From Aeromicrobium endophyticum (GTDB lineage: Bacteria; Actinomycetota; Actinomycetes; Propionibacteriales; Nocardioidaceae), in contig NZ_QUBR01000002.1 of NCBI RefSeq assembly GCF_003586285.1, positions 310,001-374,000 of the forward strand: a DNA stretch of 64,000 nt. The letters run 5' to 3'. Below are positions 41,095-50,803 of the stretch, piece by piece; position 1 is the stretch's first letter, and every line of letters begins with the position of its first letter. The notes beneath the pieces are model-generated. The model was not told where the DNA came from. It made no database searches and worked only from the letters and a program-made list of their open reading frames with translations. A program made the translations under genes and the position numbers.

Positions 41095-42357
41095 TCAGGC
41101 GGCGAGCGCCTCGACGAGCTGGTCGAGGACGAGGTCGACCTGCCACTGACGCGCCCCTTGCTGGCGCAGCACCTGCGAGACCGTCGCGGGCGACACGTCG
41201 GCGGGCGGCTCCCACGCGAGGTTGCGGACGAGCTGCGGGCTGATCAGGTTCTCGCTCGGCAGGTCGTGCTCCTCGGCCAGGGCGGTGACGACCTCGCGGC
41301 AGCGTCCGAGCCGCTCGGCCGCGGCGGGGTTCTTGTCGGCCCAGGCGCGAGGCGGGGGAGGACCGTCGACGCGCTGGTTGGTGGTCGGCAGCTGCGCCTC
41401 GTCGAGCGCAAGCCCGCGCTCGACCGCCTCGAACCAGGTCTCGACGAAGCGCCGCGGCCCACGGTTGCGCATGATGCGCAGGCTCTTGAGGGCGTTGAGG
41501 TCCTTCGGCGGCGCGGTGGCCAGCTCGAGGATCGACGCGTCGGGCAGGACGCGTCCGGGCGTCGTGTCGCGGCTCTCGGCGATCGCGTCGCGGGCGTGCC
41601 AGATCTCGCGGACGATGCCGAGAGCCCGCCGTCCCCGTGCCTTGTGCAGCCCCGAGGTGCGGCGCCACGGCTCCTTGCGCTCGGGCGGGCCCTGGAAGAG
41701 CAGCAGCGACTCGAACTCCTCGGCCGCCCAGGCGCGCTTGCCGGCCTGCTGGAGATCGGCGTCGATCAGGTCGCGCAGCTCGACCAGCACCTCGACGTCG
41801 AGGGCCGCGTAGACGAGCCACGGCTCGGGCAGCGGGCGCGTCGACCAGTCGGCGGCCGAGAACTCCTTGGCCAGGCTCAGCCCGAGGTAGTGCTCGACCA
41901 GGGCGGCCAGACCGACGCGAGGCAGGTTGAGCAGGCGTCCGGCCAGCTCGGTGTCGAAGAGGTGCTCGGGGTAGAGCCCGACCTCGGCCAGGCACATGAG
42001 GTCTTGCGTCGCCGCGTGCAGGATCCACTCGTTGCCGTCGAAGGCGGTGTCGAGCGGCACGAGGCTGTCGAAGGCGATGGGGTCGACCAGGTGCGTGCCC
42101 GACCCCTCGCGGCGCACCTGGATCAGGTAGGCGCGCTGGGAGTAGCGGTAGCCGGACGCGCGCTCGGCGTCGAGCGCGATGGGTCCGGTGCCGGCCATGA
42201 TGCGGGCGCACGTGTCGTCGAGGGCCGCGGCGGTGTCGACGACGGGCGGCAGCGGATCGCGCAGCTGGAGGCGCGGGGCCTCGGCGACGACCGGCTCGGT
42301 ACCGGCGTCAGCCTCGGTGCCGGCGTCGGTGGGGGGCGTCGGGTCGGCAGGGGTCAC
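41095..42357 (-). CDS. rnd: ribonuclease D
   Basis: A 420-aa 3'-5' exoribonuclease. DEDDy motifs: IALDAERASGYRYSQRAYLIQ (DxE), LFDTELAGRLLNL (Asp) and YAALDVEVLVELRD (Tyr, Asp). HRDC domain at about residues 235-315 (GRVLPDASILELATAPPKDLNALKSLR). Trims tRNA precursors and other structured RNA. GTG start overlaps the DUF3000 stop (GTGA), an operon common in actinobacteria. Confidence 0.93.
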   Translation of the reverse strand: MTPADPTPPTDAGTEADAGTEPVVAEAPRLQLRDPLPPVVDTAAALDDTCARIMAGTGPIALDAERASGYRYSQRAYLIQVRREGSGTHLVDPIAFDSLVPLDTAFDGNEWILHAATQDLMCLAEVGLYPEHLFDTELAGRLLNLPRVGLAALVEHYLGLSLAKEFSAADWSTRPLPEPWLVYAALDVEVLVELRDLIDADLQQAGKRAWAAEEFESLLLFQGPPERKEPWRRTSGLHKARGRRALGIVREIWHARDAIAESRDTTPGRVLPDASILELATAPPKDLNALKSLRIMRNRGPRRFVETWFEAVERGLALDEAQLPTTNQRVDGPPPPRAWADKNPAAAERLGRCREVVTALAEEHDLPSENLISPQLVRNLAWEPPADVSPATVSQVLRQQGARQWQVDLVLDQLVEALAA

Positions 42358-42947
42358 CGGACACCGCGCCTGCGCTGCAGCGGGATGACGCCAGGAGCGA
42401 GCGGCGGCAGGCCCGCGATCGCGCACAGCAGGTTGGACCAGGCCCCGGCGTGACCGCCGGTGGTGGTGGCGGGGACGGGCATGTGCGGCGTCCACGAGGC
42501 GCGGACCTCGATCTGTGCGTCGCCGCCGTCCTCGGCCATCTCGCCGAAGCCCTCGGAGCGCACGACGGTGACGCTGCCGCTGGCGGCCGAGTAGTCGCTG
42601 CCGTAGGCGTCGAGCGCCTCGGTGAGCCAGCTCCAGCCGACGGCGAGCAGCGAGGGGTCGGCGGCCATGTCGGCCTCGATGTCGGCGCGCGCGAAGGTGA
42701 CGCACCGGAAGGTGCCGCCCCAGGCGTCGTTGCCGGCGGGATCGTGCAGCAGGATGAACCGGCCCGTCGCGAGCTCCTCGTCGTCGACCACGACGTCGCC
42801 GCTCATGGCATAGGCGTGGGGGGCGATGCGTTGCGGCGCGGGCATCTCGTCGACGACCACCTCGGGTCGCAGGACCGCCTGGCGGACCTGCTCGACCGCG
42901 TCGGTGAACTGGGCCGGTGTGCGATCGATCTCGCTGCGGACTGCCAC
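42354..42947 (-). CDS. DUF3000 protein
   Basis: A 197-aa actinobacterial signature protein of unknown function. Recognised by TPAQFTDAVEQVRQAVLRPEVVVDEMPAPQRIAPHAYA, GRFILLHDPAGNDAWGGTFRCVTFARADIE, VGWSWLTEAL and the end LLCAIAGLPPLAPGVIPLQRRR. GTG start. Conserved pairing with ribonuclease D; divergent from hemE with a 70-nt shared promoter region. Confidence 0.92.
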   Translation of the reverse strand: MAVRSEIDRTPAQFTDAVEQVRQAVLRPEVVVDEMPAPQRIAPHAYAMSGDVVVDDEELATGRFILLHDPAGNDAWGGTFRCVTFARADIEADMAADPSLLAVGWSWLTEALDAYGSDYSAASGSVTVVRSEGFGEMAEDGGDAQIEVRASWTPHMPVPATTTGGHAGAWSNLLCAIAGLPPLAPGVIPLQRRRGVR

Positions 42948-43017
42948 CCTGTGATGGTAGAGGCGACGGCGCCAGGTCCCGGGCGCGACACTCCGCACGA
43001 CCTGAGAGACTGAGGCA

Positions 43018-44061
43018 GTGACATCGACACTGACTGACAGCGCGTTCCTGCAAGCCTGCAGGGGTGAGCGCCCGGCGCACACGCCCGTGTGGTTCATGCG
43101 GCAGGCGGGCCGGTCGCTGCCCGAGTACCTCAAGATCCGCGAGGGCACGGCGATGCTCGACTCGTGCTTCCGCACCGACATGGTCGTCGAGATCACGATG
43201 CAGCCCGTCCGCCGCCACGGCGTCGACGCGGCGATCTTCTTCTCCGACATCGTCGTGCCGCTCAAGGCCATCGGCGTCGACCTCGACATCGTGCCGGGCA
43301 CGGGCCCCGTCGTCGCCGAGCCCGTCCGCTCGGCCGCGCAGCTCGCGCAGTTCCGCGACGTCGAGCCCGACGACGTCCGCACGATCACCGATGCCGTCAC
43401 GGCGCTGGTCGGCGAGCTGGGCTCGACGCCGCTGATCGGCTTCGCCGGAGCACCGTTCACGCTGGCGTCCTACCTCGTCGAGGGCGGGCCCTCGCGCGAC
43501 CACCGGCTCACCAAGCAGCTGATGTACTCCGATCCCGAGCTGTGGCACGCGCTGCTCGGACGCATGGCGGTCATCGCCGGTCAGTTCCTGCGCATGCAGG
43601 TCGAGGCCGGGGCGTCGGCGATCCAGCTGTTCGACTCGTGGGCCGGCCACCTGTCGCTTGCCGACTACGAGACCTACGTCAAGCCGCACTCCACGGCGGT
43701 GCTCGAGTCGGTCGCCGACCTCGGCGTGCCGCGCATCCACTTCGGCGTGGGCACCGGCGAGCTGCTGCACGCGATGGGCGACGCGGGCGCCGACGTGGTG
43801 GGCGTCGACTGGCGGGTGCCGCTCGACGACGCCGTCACGCGCATCGGGCCCGGCAGGGCCGTGCAGGGCAACCTCGATCCCACGACGCTGTTCGCGCCGA
43901 CCGAGTTCGTCCACGCCCGCGCGGCCGAGGTCATCGAGGCGGGACGCGCGGCCGAGGGGCACGTGTTCAACCTGGGTCACGGGGTGCTGCCGGCCACCGA
44001 TCCGGACGCGCTGACCCGCCTCGTCGACTTTGTGCACGCGTACCAGCCGTCCGACGCATGA
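43018..44061 (+). CDS. hemE: uroporphyrinogen decarboxylase
   Basis: A 347-aa enzyme converting uroporphyrinogen III to coproporphyrinogen III. Signature [20 protein letters not shown] near residues 24-43 includes the substrate-binding arginines; catalytic Asp in [14 protein letters not shown]. Other blocks: [33 protein letters not shown] and [12 protein letters not shown] start. First of three haem genes (hemE-cgoX-chdC) joined by 4-nt overlaps. Confidence 0.96.
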   Translation: MTSTLTDSAFLQACRGERPAHTPVWFMRQAGRSLPEYLKIREGTAMLDSCFRTDMVVEITMQPVRRHGVDAAIFFSDIVVPLKAIGVDLDIVPGTGPVVAEPVRSAAQLAQFRDVEPDDVRTITDAVTALVGELGSTPLIGFAGAPFTLASYLVEGGPSRDHRLTKQLMYSDPELWHALLGRMAVIAGQFLRMQVEAGASAIQLFDSWAGHLSLADYETYVKPHSTAVLESVADLGVPRIHFGVGTGELLHAMGDAGADVVGVDWRVPLDDAVTRIGPGRAVQGNLDPTTLFAPTEFVHARAAEVIEAGRAAEGHVFNLGHGVLPATDPDALTRLVDFVHAYQPSDA

Positions 44062-45389
44062 GGGTCGTCGTCGTCGGAGGTGGCATGGCAGGCCTCGCCG
44101 CCGCCCACGAGCTCGCGACGTCGGGCGCCGAGGTCGTCGTGCTCGAGGGGTCCGACCGGCTCGGGGGCAAGCTGCGGCTCGGCGAGGTCGGGGGTCTCAC
44201 CCTCGACCTCGGTGCCGAGTCGGTGCTGGCCCGCCGCCCCGAGGGACTCGACCTGATCCGCGGCGTCGGCCTGGACGACCGTGTCGTCCACCCCGAGACC
44301 ATCACGGCGTCGATCTGGACGCACGGCGCCCTGCGCCCCATGCCGCCCACGGTGATGGGCATCCCGGCCGACCCGGCCGCGCTCGCCGCGTCCGGCATCG
44401 CCGACATGCCCGAGGCTCGGGTCCTGCCCGTCCCCGACCACGACGTGTCGGTCGCCGAGTTCGTCACCGAGCGTCTCGGACGTGACGTCCTCGACCGCTT
44501 GGTCGAGCCGCTGCTGGGCGGCGTCTACGCCGGCCACACCGACCAGCTCTCGCTACGTGCGACCACCCCGCAGATCGCTGCGCTGGGTGAGGACCTGGTG
44601 GCGGCGGCGGCCGAGCACCGCGCCGCCGCGACGGCCACCGGACCGGTCTTCGCCGGCCTCGTCGGCGGCGTCGGTCAGCTGCCCGCCGCGGTCGCTGCTG
44701 CCGACGGCATCGAGGTGCGGCTGTCGGCGACGGTGCGCGACGCCACGCGCACGGCCGACGGATGGCGGTTGTCGGTCGGCCCGACGACCGATGTCGAGAC
44801 GGTCGTGGTCGACGCGGTCGTCGTGGCCGTGCCGGCTCCTGCGGCAGCTCGCCTGCTCGCCGAGGAGGCTCCCGACGCGGCGTTCGCGCTGGCAGCCGTC
44901 GACTACGCCAGCATGGCCATCATCACCTTCGTCTTCGACGACGCCGTGGTGCCGGAGGGCTCCGGATTCCTCGTGCCGCCGGTCGACCGCACGTTCATCA
45001 AGGCCGCCACGGTGTCGTCCAACAAGTGGGGCTGGGTGGGCGACAGCGGGCGCACCGTCATCCGGACGTCCGTGGGTCGTGCCGGCGACACGACGCTGCT
45101 GCAGCACGACGACGGCGACCTGGGCCGTCGCGCCCTCGCCGACCTGCGGTCGGCCCTCGGCACGCTGCCCGATCCGGCCGACCAGCTCGTCCAGCGGTGG
45201 GGCGGAGCGCTGCCGCAGTACGACGTCGGCCACCTCGACCGCGTCGAGACCGTCGAGCGCTCGGTGGCGACCGTCCCCGGCCTCGAGGTGTGCGGCGCGG
45301 CCTATCGCGGCGTCGGCATCCCGGCCGTCATCGCGTCCGGGCGGGCGGCTGCTCGCCGGTTGCTCGACGCTGGGATGATCGAGTCATGA
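44058..45389 (+). CDS. cgoX: coproporphyrinogen III oxidase (HemY/CgoX type)
   Basis: A 443-aa FAD flavoprotein of the HemY family. FAD motif [38 protein letters not shown] at the N-terminus; [15 protein letters not shown]-terminal FAD motif [26 protein letters not shown]. In actinobacteria this enzyme oxidises coproporphyrinogen III to coproporphyrin III, and the adjacent chdC supports that assignment over protoporphyrinogen. ATG overlaps hemE stop. Confidence 0.93.
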   Translation: MRVVVVGGGMAGLAAAHELATSGAEVVVLEGSDRLGGKLRLGEVGGLTLDLGAESVLARRPEGLDLIRGVGLDDRVVHPETITASIWTHGALRPMPPTVMGIPADPAALAASGIADMPEARVLPVPDHDVSVAEFVTERLGRDVLDRLVEPLLGGVYAGHTDQLSLRATTPQIAALGEDLVAAAAEHRAAATATGPVFAGLVGGVGQLPAAVAAADGIEVRLSATVRDATRTADGWRLSVGPTTDVETVVVDAVVVAVPAPAAARLLAEEAPDAAFALAAVDYASMAIITFVFDDAVVPEGSGFLVPPVDRTFIKAATVSSNKWGWVGDSGRTVIRTSVGRAGDTTLLQHDDGDLGRRALADLRSALGTLPDPADQLVQRWGGALPQYDVGHLDRVETVERSVATVPGLEVCGAAYRGVGIPAVIASGRAAARRLLDAGMIES

Positions 45390-46111
45390 CTTCGCCGACC
45401 GACACCGGCCGCATCCCCAACGCGGGAAAGCTGGCCAAGGAGATCAACGAGACCATCCGCTACACGATGTGGTCGGTCTTCCGGCTCGACCGCCCGATGG
45501 GCGACGCCGACCGGCAGGCCGAGGCTGCCGAGGTCGACGCCCTGATCGCGTCGCTGGCCGCCGACGACACGATCGTGCGCGGCACCTACGACGTCAGCGG
45601 GCTGCGCGCCGACGCCGACCTCATGATCTGGTGGCACGCCCCGACCAGCGACGCGCTACAGCAGGCCTACAACGCGTTCCGGCGCACGGCCCTCGGCTCG
45701 CGCCTGGCGCCGGTGTGGTCGCAGATGGCCCTGCACCGTCCGGCCGAGTTCAACCGGTCGCACATCCCCGCGTTCATGGCCGATGAGGAGGTGCAGCCGT
45801 ACGTCTGCGTCTACCCGTTCGTCCGCTCGTACGACTGGTACCTGCTGCCCGACGACGAGCGCCGCGCGATCCTCAAGGAGCACGGGATGGCCGCGCGCGA
45901 CTACCCCGACGTGCGCGCCAACACGGTCGCCTCGTTCGCGCTGGGCGACTATGAGTGGATCCTGGCGTTCGAGGCCAAGGAGCTCTACCGCATCGTCGAC
46001 CTCATGCGCGAGCTGCGCGCCACCGAGGCGCGACGCCACGTGCGCGAGGAGATCCCGTTCTACACCGGCCGGGCACTGACGGTCAGCGAGCTCGCCGACC
46101 TCTGGCCGTAG
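45386..46111 (+). CDS. chdC: coproheme decarboxylase (HemQ)
   Basis: A 241-aa chlorite-dismutase-fold enzyme catalysing the last step of the coproporphyrin-dependent haem pathway. Hallmarks: [65 protein letters not shown] (catalytic Tyr) and a haem-ligand His in the [18 protein letters not shown] segment. ATG overlaps cgoX stop (ATGA). The ferrochelatase is not in the window. Confidence 0.96.
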   Translation: MTSPTDTGRIPNAGKLAKEINETIRYTMWSVFRLDRPMGDADRQAEAAEVDALIASLAADDTIVRGTYDVSGLRADADLMIWWHAPTSDALQQAYNAFRRTALGSRLAPVWSQMALHRPAEFNRSHIPAFMADEEVQPYVCVYPFVRSYDWYLLPDDERRAILKEHGMAARDYPDVRANTVASFALGDYEWILAFEAKELYRIVDLMRELRATEARRHVREEIPFYTGRALTVSELADLWP

Positions 46112-46118
46112 GCCCACC

Positions 46119-46177
46119 GATCCCGATCTCTCACCGGGTTTCGTCTACCGGCGGCCCCGCCGCGCACGCTCAACCTG
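46119..46177. repeat. dispersed intergenic repeat, copy B
   Basis: Matches 19688-19747 at 49 of 60 aligned columns. It lies between the converging chdC and msrB genes. It runs directly into an inverted repeat, CCTGAGC (46178-46184) with GCTCAGG (46208-46214), the latter overlapping the msrB stop. Confidence 0.6.
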
Positions 46178-46214
46178 CCTGAGCGCTTCGGCCGCGAGCG
46201 GCCTTCGGCTCAGG
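46178..46214. terminator. hairpin between convergent chdC and msrB
   Basis: Outer arms CCTGAGC/GCTCAGG enclose inner pairing of GGCCGC-GAG-CGGCC type. Position between two converging stops and overlap with the msrB TGA make a bidirectional terminator likely. Confidence 0.55.
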
Positions 46215-46635
46215 CATCCGCCTGGAGCTTGAGGGCCACGCCGTTGATGCAGTAGCGCTGGTCGGTGGGGGTGCCGAAGCCCTCGCCCTCGAAGACGTGC
46301 CCGAGGTGAGAGCCGCAGGTCGCGCAGCGCACCTCGGTGCGCACACCGCCGAACAGCGAGCGGTCCTCGATGTACTCGACCCGGTCCTCGGCGAGCGGAG
46401 CGTAGAACGCCGGCCAGCCGCAGTGGGCGTCGAACTTGGTCTCGCTGCGGAACAGCTCGGCGTCGCACGCCCGGCACGAGTAGACGCCCACCGTGGGGTC
46501 GGTCTCGTACGACGAGCTGAACGGCCGCTCGGTGCCCGCTTGGCGCAGCACCTGGTACTCGGCCGGGCTCAGCTCGGCCTTCCACTCGGCGTCGGTCTTG
46601 TCGACGGCGTAGGTCTTCTCGCTCTGCTTGCTCAT
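46210..46635 (-). CDS. msrB: peptide-methionine (R)-S-oxide reductase
   Basis: A 141-aa SelR-domain repair enzyme reducing methionine-R-sulfoxide. Zinc ligands CRAC (C54, C57) and CATC (C104, C107), substrate pocket GWPAFY, and the catalytic Cys129 in QRYCINGVAL. No SigR-type promoter was found upstream. Cytosolic: no signal. Confidence 0.96.
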   Translation of the reverse strand: MSKQSEKTYAVDKTDAEWKAELSPAEYQVLRQAGTERPFSSSYETDPTVGVYSCRACDAELFRSETKFDAHCGWPAFYAPLAEDRVEYIEDRSLFGGVRTEVRCATCGSHLGHVFEGEGFGTPTDQRYCINGVALKLQADA

Positions 46636-46685
46636 GCCTCAAGCCTACGCGCGCGGCCCAGCGTCCGCCGGGCCCAGCGGACGGG

Positions 46686-47174
46686 TCAGCGCTGGGCGTC
46701 GAACGGCACGTGCTCGAGCAGGTGGACGCTGGGCACGTCGAGCTTGCGCTGCGCACGGGACGTCCAGTCGATGTGCAGGAACTCCTTCACGACGTGCGGC
46801 TCGGTGAGGATGATGACCTCCGACGACGACGTGCTCCTGACCAGCGCGAGCAGCGCCTCGATGGGGTCGTCCTCCGTCATCGTCGCGGTCACCTCCTGGC
46901 CGCGGTCGCTCAGCAGGGCGGCGCTGGCCGTGAGCTCGTCCTGGCCGGCCCGGTCGATCGACTCCTGGACGTCGGCGATCGCGCCCGGCTCGCTGATGGG
47001 CACGACCTGGCCGCCGAGGGCGCCCATCGACGACATCAGCAGCGTCGACGAGTTCTCGACCGGAAGCAGGAGGTGGTAGCGGACGGTGTCGTCGAGCCCC
47101 TCGTGGAGGGCGACGACCTGGTCGGCGTCGAGGGCGTTGAGCTGGCGCTCGATGAGCAGTGACACGTCGAACAT
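46686..47174 (-). CDS. Usp/nucleotide-binding-like conserved hypothetical protein
   Basis: A 162-aa soluble alpha/beta protein (MFDVSLLIERQLNALDADQV, RYHLLLPVENSSTLLMSSMGALGG, SSEVIILTEPHVVKEFLHIDWTSRAQRKLDVPSVHLLEH). The arrangement resembles a universal-stress-protein-like fold lacking the usual ATP loop; no firm family. AAGGGACC precedes the chosen ATG; an upstream in-frame ATG at 47198 is possible. Cotranscribed with the RibD-C gene (25-nt gap). Confidence 0.7.
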   Translation of the reverse strand: MFDVSLLIERQLNALDADQVVALHEGLDDTVRYHLLLPVENSSTLLMSSMGALGGQVVPISEPGAIADVQESIDRAGQDELTASAALLSDRGQEVTATMTEDDPIEALLALVRSTSSSEVIILTEPHVVKEFLHIDWTSRAQRKLDVPSVHLLEHVPFDAQR

Positions 47175-47199
47175 AGGTGGTCCCTTCGTCGTCTCCACC

Positions 47200-47850
47200 C
47201 TACGCGCGGGCGCGGACCCACCGCGTCAGCAGGACGTCGTCGGACGCGATCGCGTGCCCGAGCGTCATCGGCCGGTCGACCGCGACGGTGGCGTGCGCGA
47301 TGCGGGGAGCCGATCCGGACGCCAGGACGGGTGCCACGGTCAGGCAGACCTCGTCGACGAGGTCGTGCCCCACGAGCTCGCCGTGCAGGGACGGCCCGCC
47401 CTCGCACAGCACGCGGACCAGGCCGCGATCGGCCAGTGCGTCGAGCACCGCCGGCCAGTCGATGGCGCCCTGGCCGAGGGCGATGACGTCGACCGCGGAG
47501 CGCAGCTCGTCGAGCCGGTCGGCCGGGGCGTCGGCCGTCGTGACCACGAGCGTGCCCGGCACCAGCAGCTGCTCGGGGACGTCGAGACGTCGCGACACGA
47601 CGGCGATCGGCACGTCGGCCGGCCCGTAGCCCTCGTCGCGTGCGGTCCCTGCGCCGACGAGCACGACGTCGGCGAGTGCGCGCAGCACCCCGAACACCTG
47701 GTGGTCGACGTCGCCGCCGAGCGTGCCCGACACGCCGTCCGCACCGTGCGCGGCGCCGTCGATCGTGGCCACGAAGTTGCTGCGCACCCAGGGACGATCA
47801 GTGGTGGGGTAGGCGTAGAGGCGCTCGATCTCGGTGACGTCCAGGGGCAT
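47200..47850 (-). CDS. RibD C-terminal/dihydrofolate-reductase-fold reductase
   Basis: A 216-aa stand-alone RibD_C-domain protein. Motifs: PWVRSNFVATIDGAAHGADGVSGTLGGDVDHQVFGVLRALADVVLVGAGTARDEGYGP and RVLCEGGPSLHGELVGHDLVDEVCLTVAPVLASG. It resembles the pyrimidine reductase of riboflavin synthesis but lacks the deaminase; in actinobacteria stand-alone versions occur outside riboflavin operons, so the substrate is uncertain. 10 nt after the response regulator. Confidence 0.85.
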   Translation of the reverse strand: MPLDVTEIERLYAYPTTDRPWVRSNFVATIDGAAHGADGVSGTLGGDVDHQVFGVLRALADVVLVGAGTARDEGYGPADVPIAVVSRRLDVPEQLLVPGTLVVTTADAPADRLDELRSAVDVIALGQGAIDWPAVLDALADRGLVRVLCEGGPSLHGELVGHDLVDEVCLTVAPVLASGSAPRIAHATVAVDRPMTLGHAIASDDVLLTRWVRARA

Positions 47851-47860
47851 GGGTCGAACC

Positions 47861-48535
47861 CTACGGGGGCGGGTCCGTCAGGCCGTGCTCGTGGGCGAGG
47901 ACGACGATCTGCACCCGGTCGCGCAGCCCCAGCTTGCGCAGGATGCCGCCGACGTGGGTCTTGACCGTCGACTCGCTGGCGAAGACCTCGTCGGCGATCT
48001 CGGCGTTGCTCAGCCCGCGCGCCACGGCCGACAGCACCTCGCGCTCCTTGGCGGTGAGCTGCTCGAAGCCCGGTGGTGCGGGACGTCGCTCGCGGAACGT
48101 GCCCGCGAGCAGCGAGGTGAGATCGGCGGGTGCGAGCACCGCGTTGCCGGCGTGGACCGTGCGGATCGCGTCGCACAGCATCGCCGGGGTCGCGTCCTTG
48201 AGCAGGAACCCGCTGGCACCGTGCCGGATCGCCGTGGCGGCGCTGTCGTCGAGGTTGAACGTCGTCAGCACGACGACCCGCACGGGACGGGCCCGGCGGG
48301 CGGTGCGGTCGGGCGAGAAGATCAGGCGGGTGGCCTCGACGCCGTCGAGCTCGGGCATGCGGATGTCCATGAGCACGACGTCGGGCTGCTGCTCGTCCAC
48401 CACCTGCACGGCTTCGCGTCCGTCGGCGGCCTCGCCCACGATCTCCATGTCGGGCTGGGCTCCGACGATGACGGCGACGCCGGCCCTGAACAACTCTTGG
48501 TCGTCGACGAGGACGACGCGGATCGGGACGTTCAC
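47861..48535 (-). CDS. LuxR/NarL-family response regulator
   Basis: A 224-aa regulator. Receiver domain with acidic pair D11/D12, phospho-acceptor D57 (VLMDIRMPELDG), T in VVVLTTFNLD and K in GFLLKDATP. C-terminal LuxR HTH: LTAKEREVLSAVARGLSNAEIADEVFASESTVKTHVGGILRKLGLRDRVQIVVLAHEHGL. GTG start overlaps the kinase stop (GTGA). Partner of the adjacent HisKA_3 kinase. Confidence 0.93.
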   Translation of the reverse strand: MNVPIRVVLVDDQELFRAGVAVIVGAQPDMEIVGEAADGREAVQVVDEQQPDVVLMDIRMPELDGVEATRLIFSPDRTARRARPVRVVVLTTFNLDDSAATAIRHGASGFLLKDATPAMLCDAIRTVHAGNAVLAPADLTSLLAGTFRERRPAPPGFEQLTAKEREVLSAVARGLSNAEIADEVFASESTVKTHVGGILRKLGLRDRVQIVVLAHEHGLTDPPP

Positions 48536-49767
48536 GAGGCCCCTGCCCGGGTCGGGATCCATGCCGTCGCCGTGAAGCTGACGCCTTCGAGGTCGTCGCG
48601 CTGCCGCGTGGCGAGGCGGCCGCCGACGGACTCGAGACGGCGTCGCATGCCGTCGATGCCCAGGCCGCCCTCGCCGTCCGGTTCGACGACCCGCGTCGCG
48701 TCGACCGCGTCGACGGCGTTGCGCACCTCGATGCGCAGCTGCTCCTCCCAGTGCCGCTCGACGAGCACCGGCAGGCCCCGTCGCCCGTGACGCAGGGCGT
48801 TGGTCAGCATCTCCTGCAGCACCCGGAAGGCGACGGCCTCGATCTCCGGGGGGAGCGGCCGCGGCTGCCCGACGACCTCCGACCGGACGTCGTGGCCCGA
48901 CCGGGTGAGCCCGTCGACCAGGCTGTCGAGCCCCGCGGTCGTCGAGCCGGTGGGGGCGTCGGACTGCGCGGACGACAGCACGGCACGGACGTCCTGGAGC
49001 GACTGGCGCGCCGAGCTGGCGACGTTCTGGAGTGTCTCGCGGATCTGCGGGGTCTGGTCGTCGCCGAGGAACTGGGCGGACTCGGCCTGGGCCAGGATCA
49101 CGGCCAGCGAGTGCCCGACGACGTCGTGCACGTCGTTGGCCAGCCGCGCCTGCGAGGCTCGCAGGTCGGCGATCTGACGAGCCTGGGCCAGGCCCGCCTC
49201 GGCCTCGCGCTGCAGCGACTCAGCGGCGATGCGTTGCTCCTTGGACTCCTCGGTCTGGGCGAGGCTGCGCACCAGCAGCCCGAGCAGCCAGGGCATCGCG
49301 AACACGACGAGCCCGATCGCGACGAGGGTGAAGGTGCCGATGCGTCCGCCATCGTAGATCGACAGGATGGGGTCGTAGATGCGGGCGACGACCTGGTAGC
49401 CGTCGCGGCGCACCACGAGGGCGGCGAGCGCTGCCCCGAGCGGGATCGACAGCCCGCTGAGCCACACGACCAGCGGCGTGCCGTAGCGACCGGTGCCGAA
49501 GCCGACCAGCACGACGACGAGCATCACCGCGAGCAGCGGGGTCGACGACAGCACCAGCTCCAGGCAGGTGAGCCAGAACGCCAGCAGGGCCCAGCCCGGC
49601 TGGTGGCGAAACAGCGTGGCCGAGAGCGCGCAGCCCAGCGTCACCAGCCACTGGGCCGTCGTCACGTAGGACGTCGCGTTGAACTGATACGACACGTCGG
49701 CGATGCCGAAGGCTGCGACCGCCGAGCCCAGCAGCACGTCGGGCAGCCACGCTCGCAGCGTCGTCAC
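48532..49767 (-). CDS. HisKA_3 sensor histidine kinase
   Basis: A 411-aa membrane kinase of the NarL/DesK class. Five or six helices in residues 10-165, coiled linker, phospho-acceptor H214 in ANDVHDVVGHSLAVI, and a HATPase domain with VLQEMLTNALRHGRRG (N-box) and GGLGIDGMRRRLESVGG (G-box). No extracytoplasmic sensor domain, so it may sense the membrane. GTG start. It follows ddl by 52 nt on the same strand. Confidence 0.92.
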   Translation of the reverse strand: MTTLRAWLPDVLLGSAVAAFGIADVSYQFNATSYVTTAQWLVTLGCALSATLFRHQPGWALLAFWLTCLELVLSSTPLLAVMLVVVLVGFGTGRYGTPLVVWLSGLSIPLGAALAALVVRRDGYQVVARIYDPILSIYDGGRIGTFTLVAIGLVVFAMPWLLGLLVRSLAQTEESKEQRIAAESLQREAEAGLAQARQIADLRASQARLANDVHDVVGHSLAVILAQAESAQFLGDDQTPQIRETLQNVASSARQSLQDVRAVLSSAQSDAPTGSTTAGLDSLVDGLTRSGHDVRSEVVGQPRPLPPEIEAVAFRVLQEMLTNALRHGRRGLPVLVERHWEEQLRIEVRNAVDAVDATRVVEPDGEGGLGIDGMRRRLESVGGRLATRQRDDLEGVSFTATAWIPTRAGAS

Positions 49768-49819
49768 CCTGCGGTCTCCGTGCGGCACAGACCGAGGATC
49801 GCACACCGCTCGCGCGCGG

Positions 49820-50803
49820 TCACCGCACCGTCTGCGCGGCGCCGAGCACGAGCTCGGACAGCAGGTCACGGTAGCTCGTGCCCGCGGCGGCGAACATGCG
49901 CGGCACCTGCGACTCCGCGGTCATCCCGGGCATCGTGTTGACCTCGTTGAGCACGACACCCATCGGCGTGACGAAGAAGTCGAACCGCGCCACGCCGGCG
50001 CAGCCCAGCGCGTCGAACATCGTCAGCGCGGCGTGTGCGAGCTCCTTGCGCTGGACGTCGTCGAGCGCGGCGGGCAGCCGGAAGTCGGCCGACCCGTCGT
50101 ACTTGCTGTCGAGGTCGAACACCGAGCCTTCCGGTGAGACGATCTCGAGCGCGGGGCCCACCAGGCGGCTGCCGTCGACCCGTTCGAGCACCGCGACGTC
50201 GACCTCGCGGCCCTCGACGAGCTGCTCGACGAGCACCCGGTCGTCCAGGGCGAGCGCGGAGTCGATCGCCGGGGCGAGGTCGTCCGCCGCGGTCACGAGC
50301 GACACGCCATGGCTGGACCCGGCGGCGACGGGCTTGACCACGACCGGTCCGTCCCATCGAGCCGAGGACGCGGTCGACGCCGTCACGAGCGTGCCGGGAG
50401 CTGTCGCGATGCCGTGCGACTCGGCCACGAGCTTCGTCGTCACCTTGTCCATGGCCAGCGCACCGGCGCGCAGGTCGCTGCCGACCCAGGGGATGCCGGC
50501 CAGCCGGCAGAGGGCGGCGAGCGTGCCGTCCTCGCCGACCGGACCGTGCACGGCCGGGAAGGCGACGTCGCACTCGGCGAGCACCGTGACCGCGCCGGCG
50601 AGGCTGGCGGCGGGTGTCGCGCCGAGCGGGACCGACCCGAGGTGCCATCGCCCGTCGAGGCCGATCGTGAGGCGGATCGCGATGAAGAGGTCGGGGTCGA
50701 GCGCCGCGGCCACGGCGGCGGCGGACGCGAGCGACACGTCGTGCTCGCAGCTCTGGCCACCGCCGATCACGGCGACGCGGCGCGGGGCAGCGGTGGTGGT
50801 CAT
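49820..50803 (-). CDS. ddl: D-alanine-D-alanine ligase-type enzyme
   Basis: A 327-aa ATP-grasp ligase. VAVIGGGQSCEHDVSLASA (first-substrate Glu/His/Ser region), FPAVHGPVGEDGTLAALCRLAGIPWVGSD, GPVVVKPVAAGSSHGVSLV (ATP site), and GVARFDFFVTPMGVVLNEVNTMPGMTAES (metal and second-substrate site). The omega loop carries FDLDSKYDG, like D-Ala-D-Ala ligases (aromatic plus KY), rather than the loop of VanA D-Ala-D-Lac ligases. Overlaps alr by 4 nt. Makes the peptidoglycan D-Ala-D-Ala dipeptide. Confidence 0.92.
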   Translation of the reverse strand: MTTTAAPRRVAVIGGGQSCEHDVSLASAAAVAAALDPDLFIAIRLTIGLDGRWHLGSVPLGATPAASLAGAVTVLAECDVAFPAVHGPVGEDGTLAALCRLAGIPWVGSDLRAGALAMDKVTTKLVAESHGIATAPGTLVTASTASSARWDGPVVVKPVAAGSSHGVSLVTAADDLAPAIDSALALDDRVLVEQLVEGREVDVAVLERVDGSRLVGPALEIVSPEGSVFDLDSKYDGSADFRLPAALDDVQRKELAHAALTMFDALGCAGVARFDFFVTPMGVVLNEVNTMPGMTAESQVPRMFAAAGTSYRDLLSELVLGAAQTVR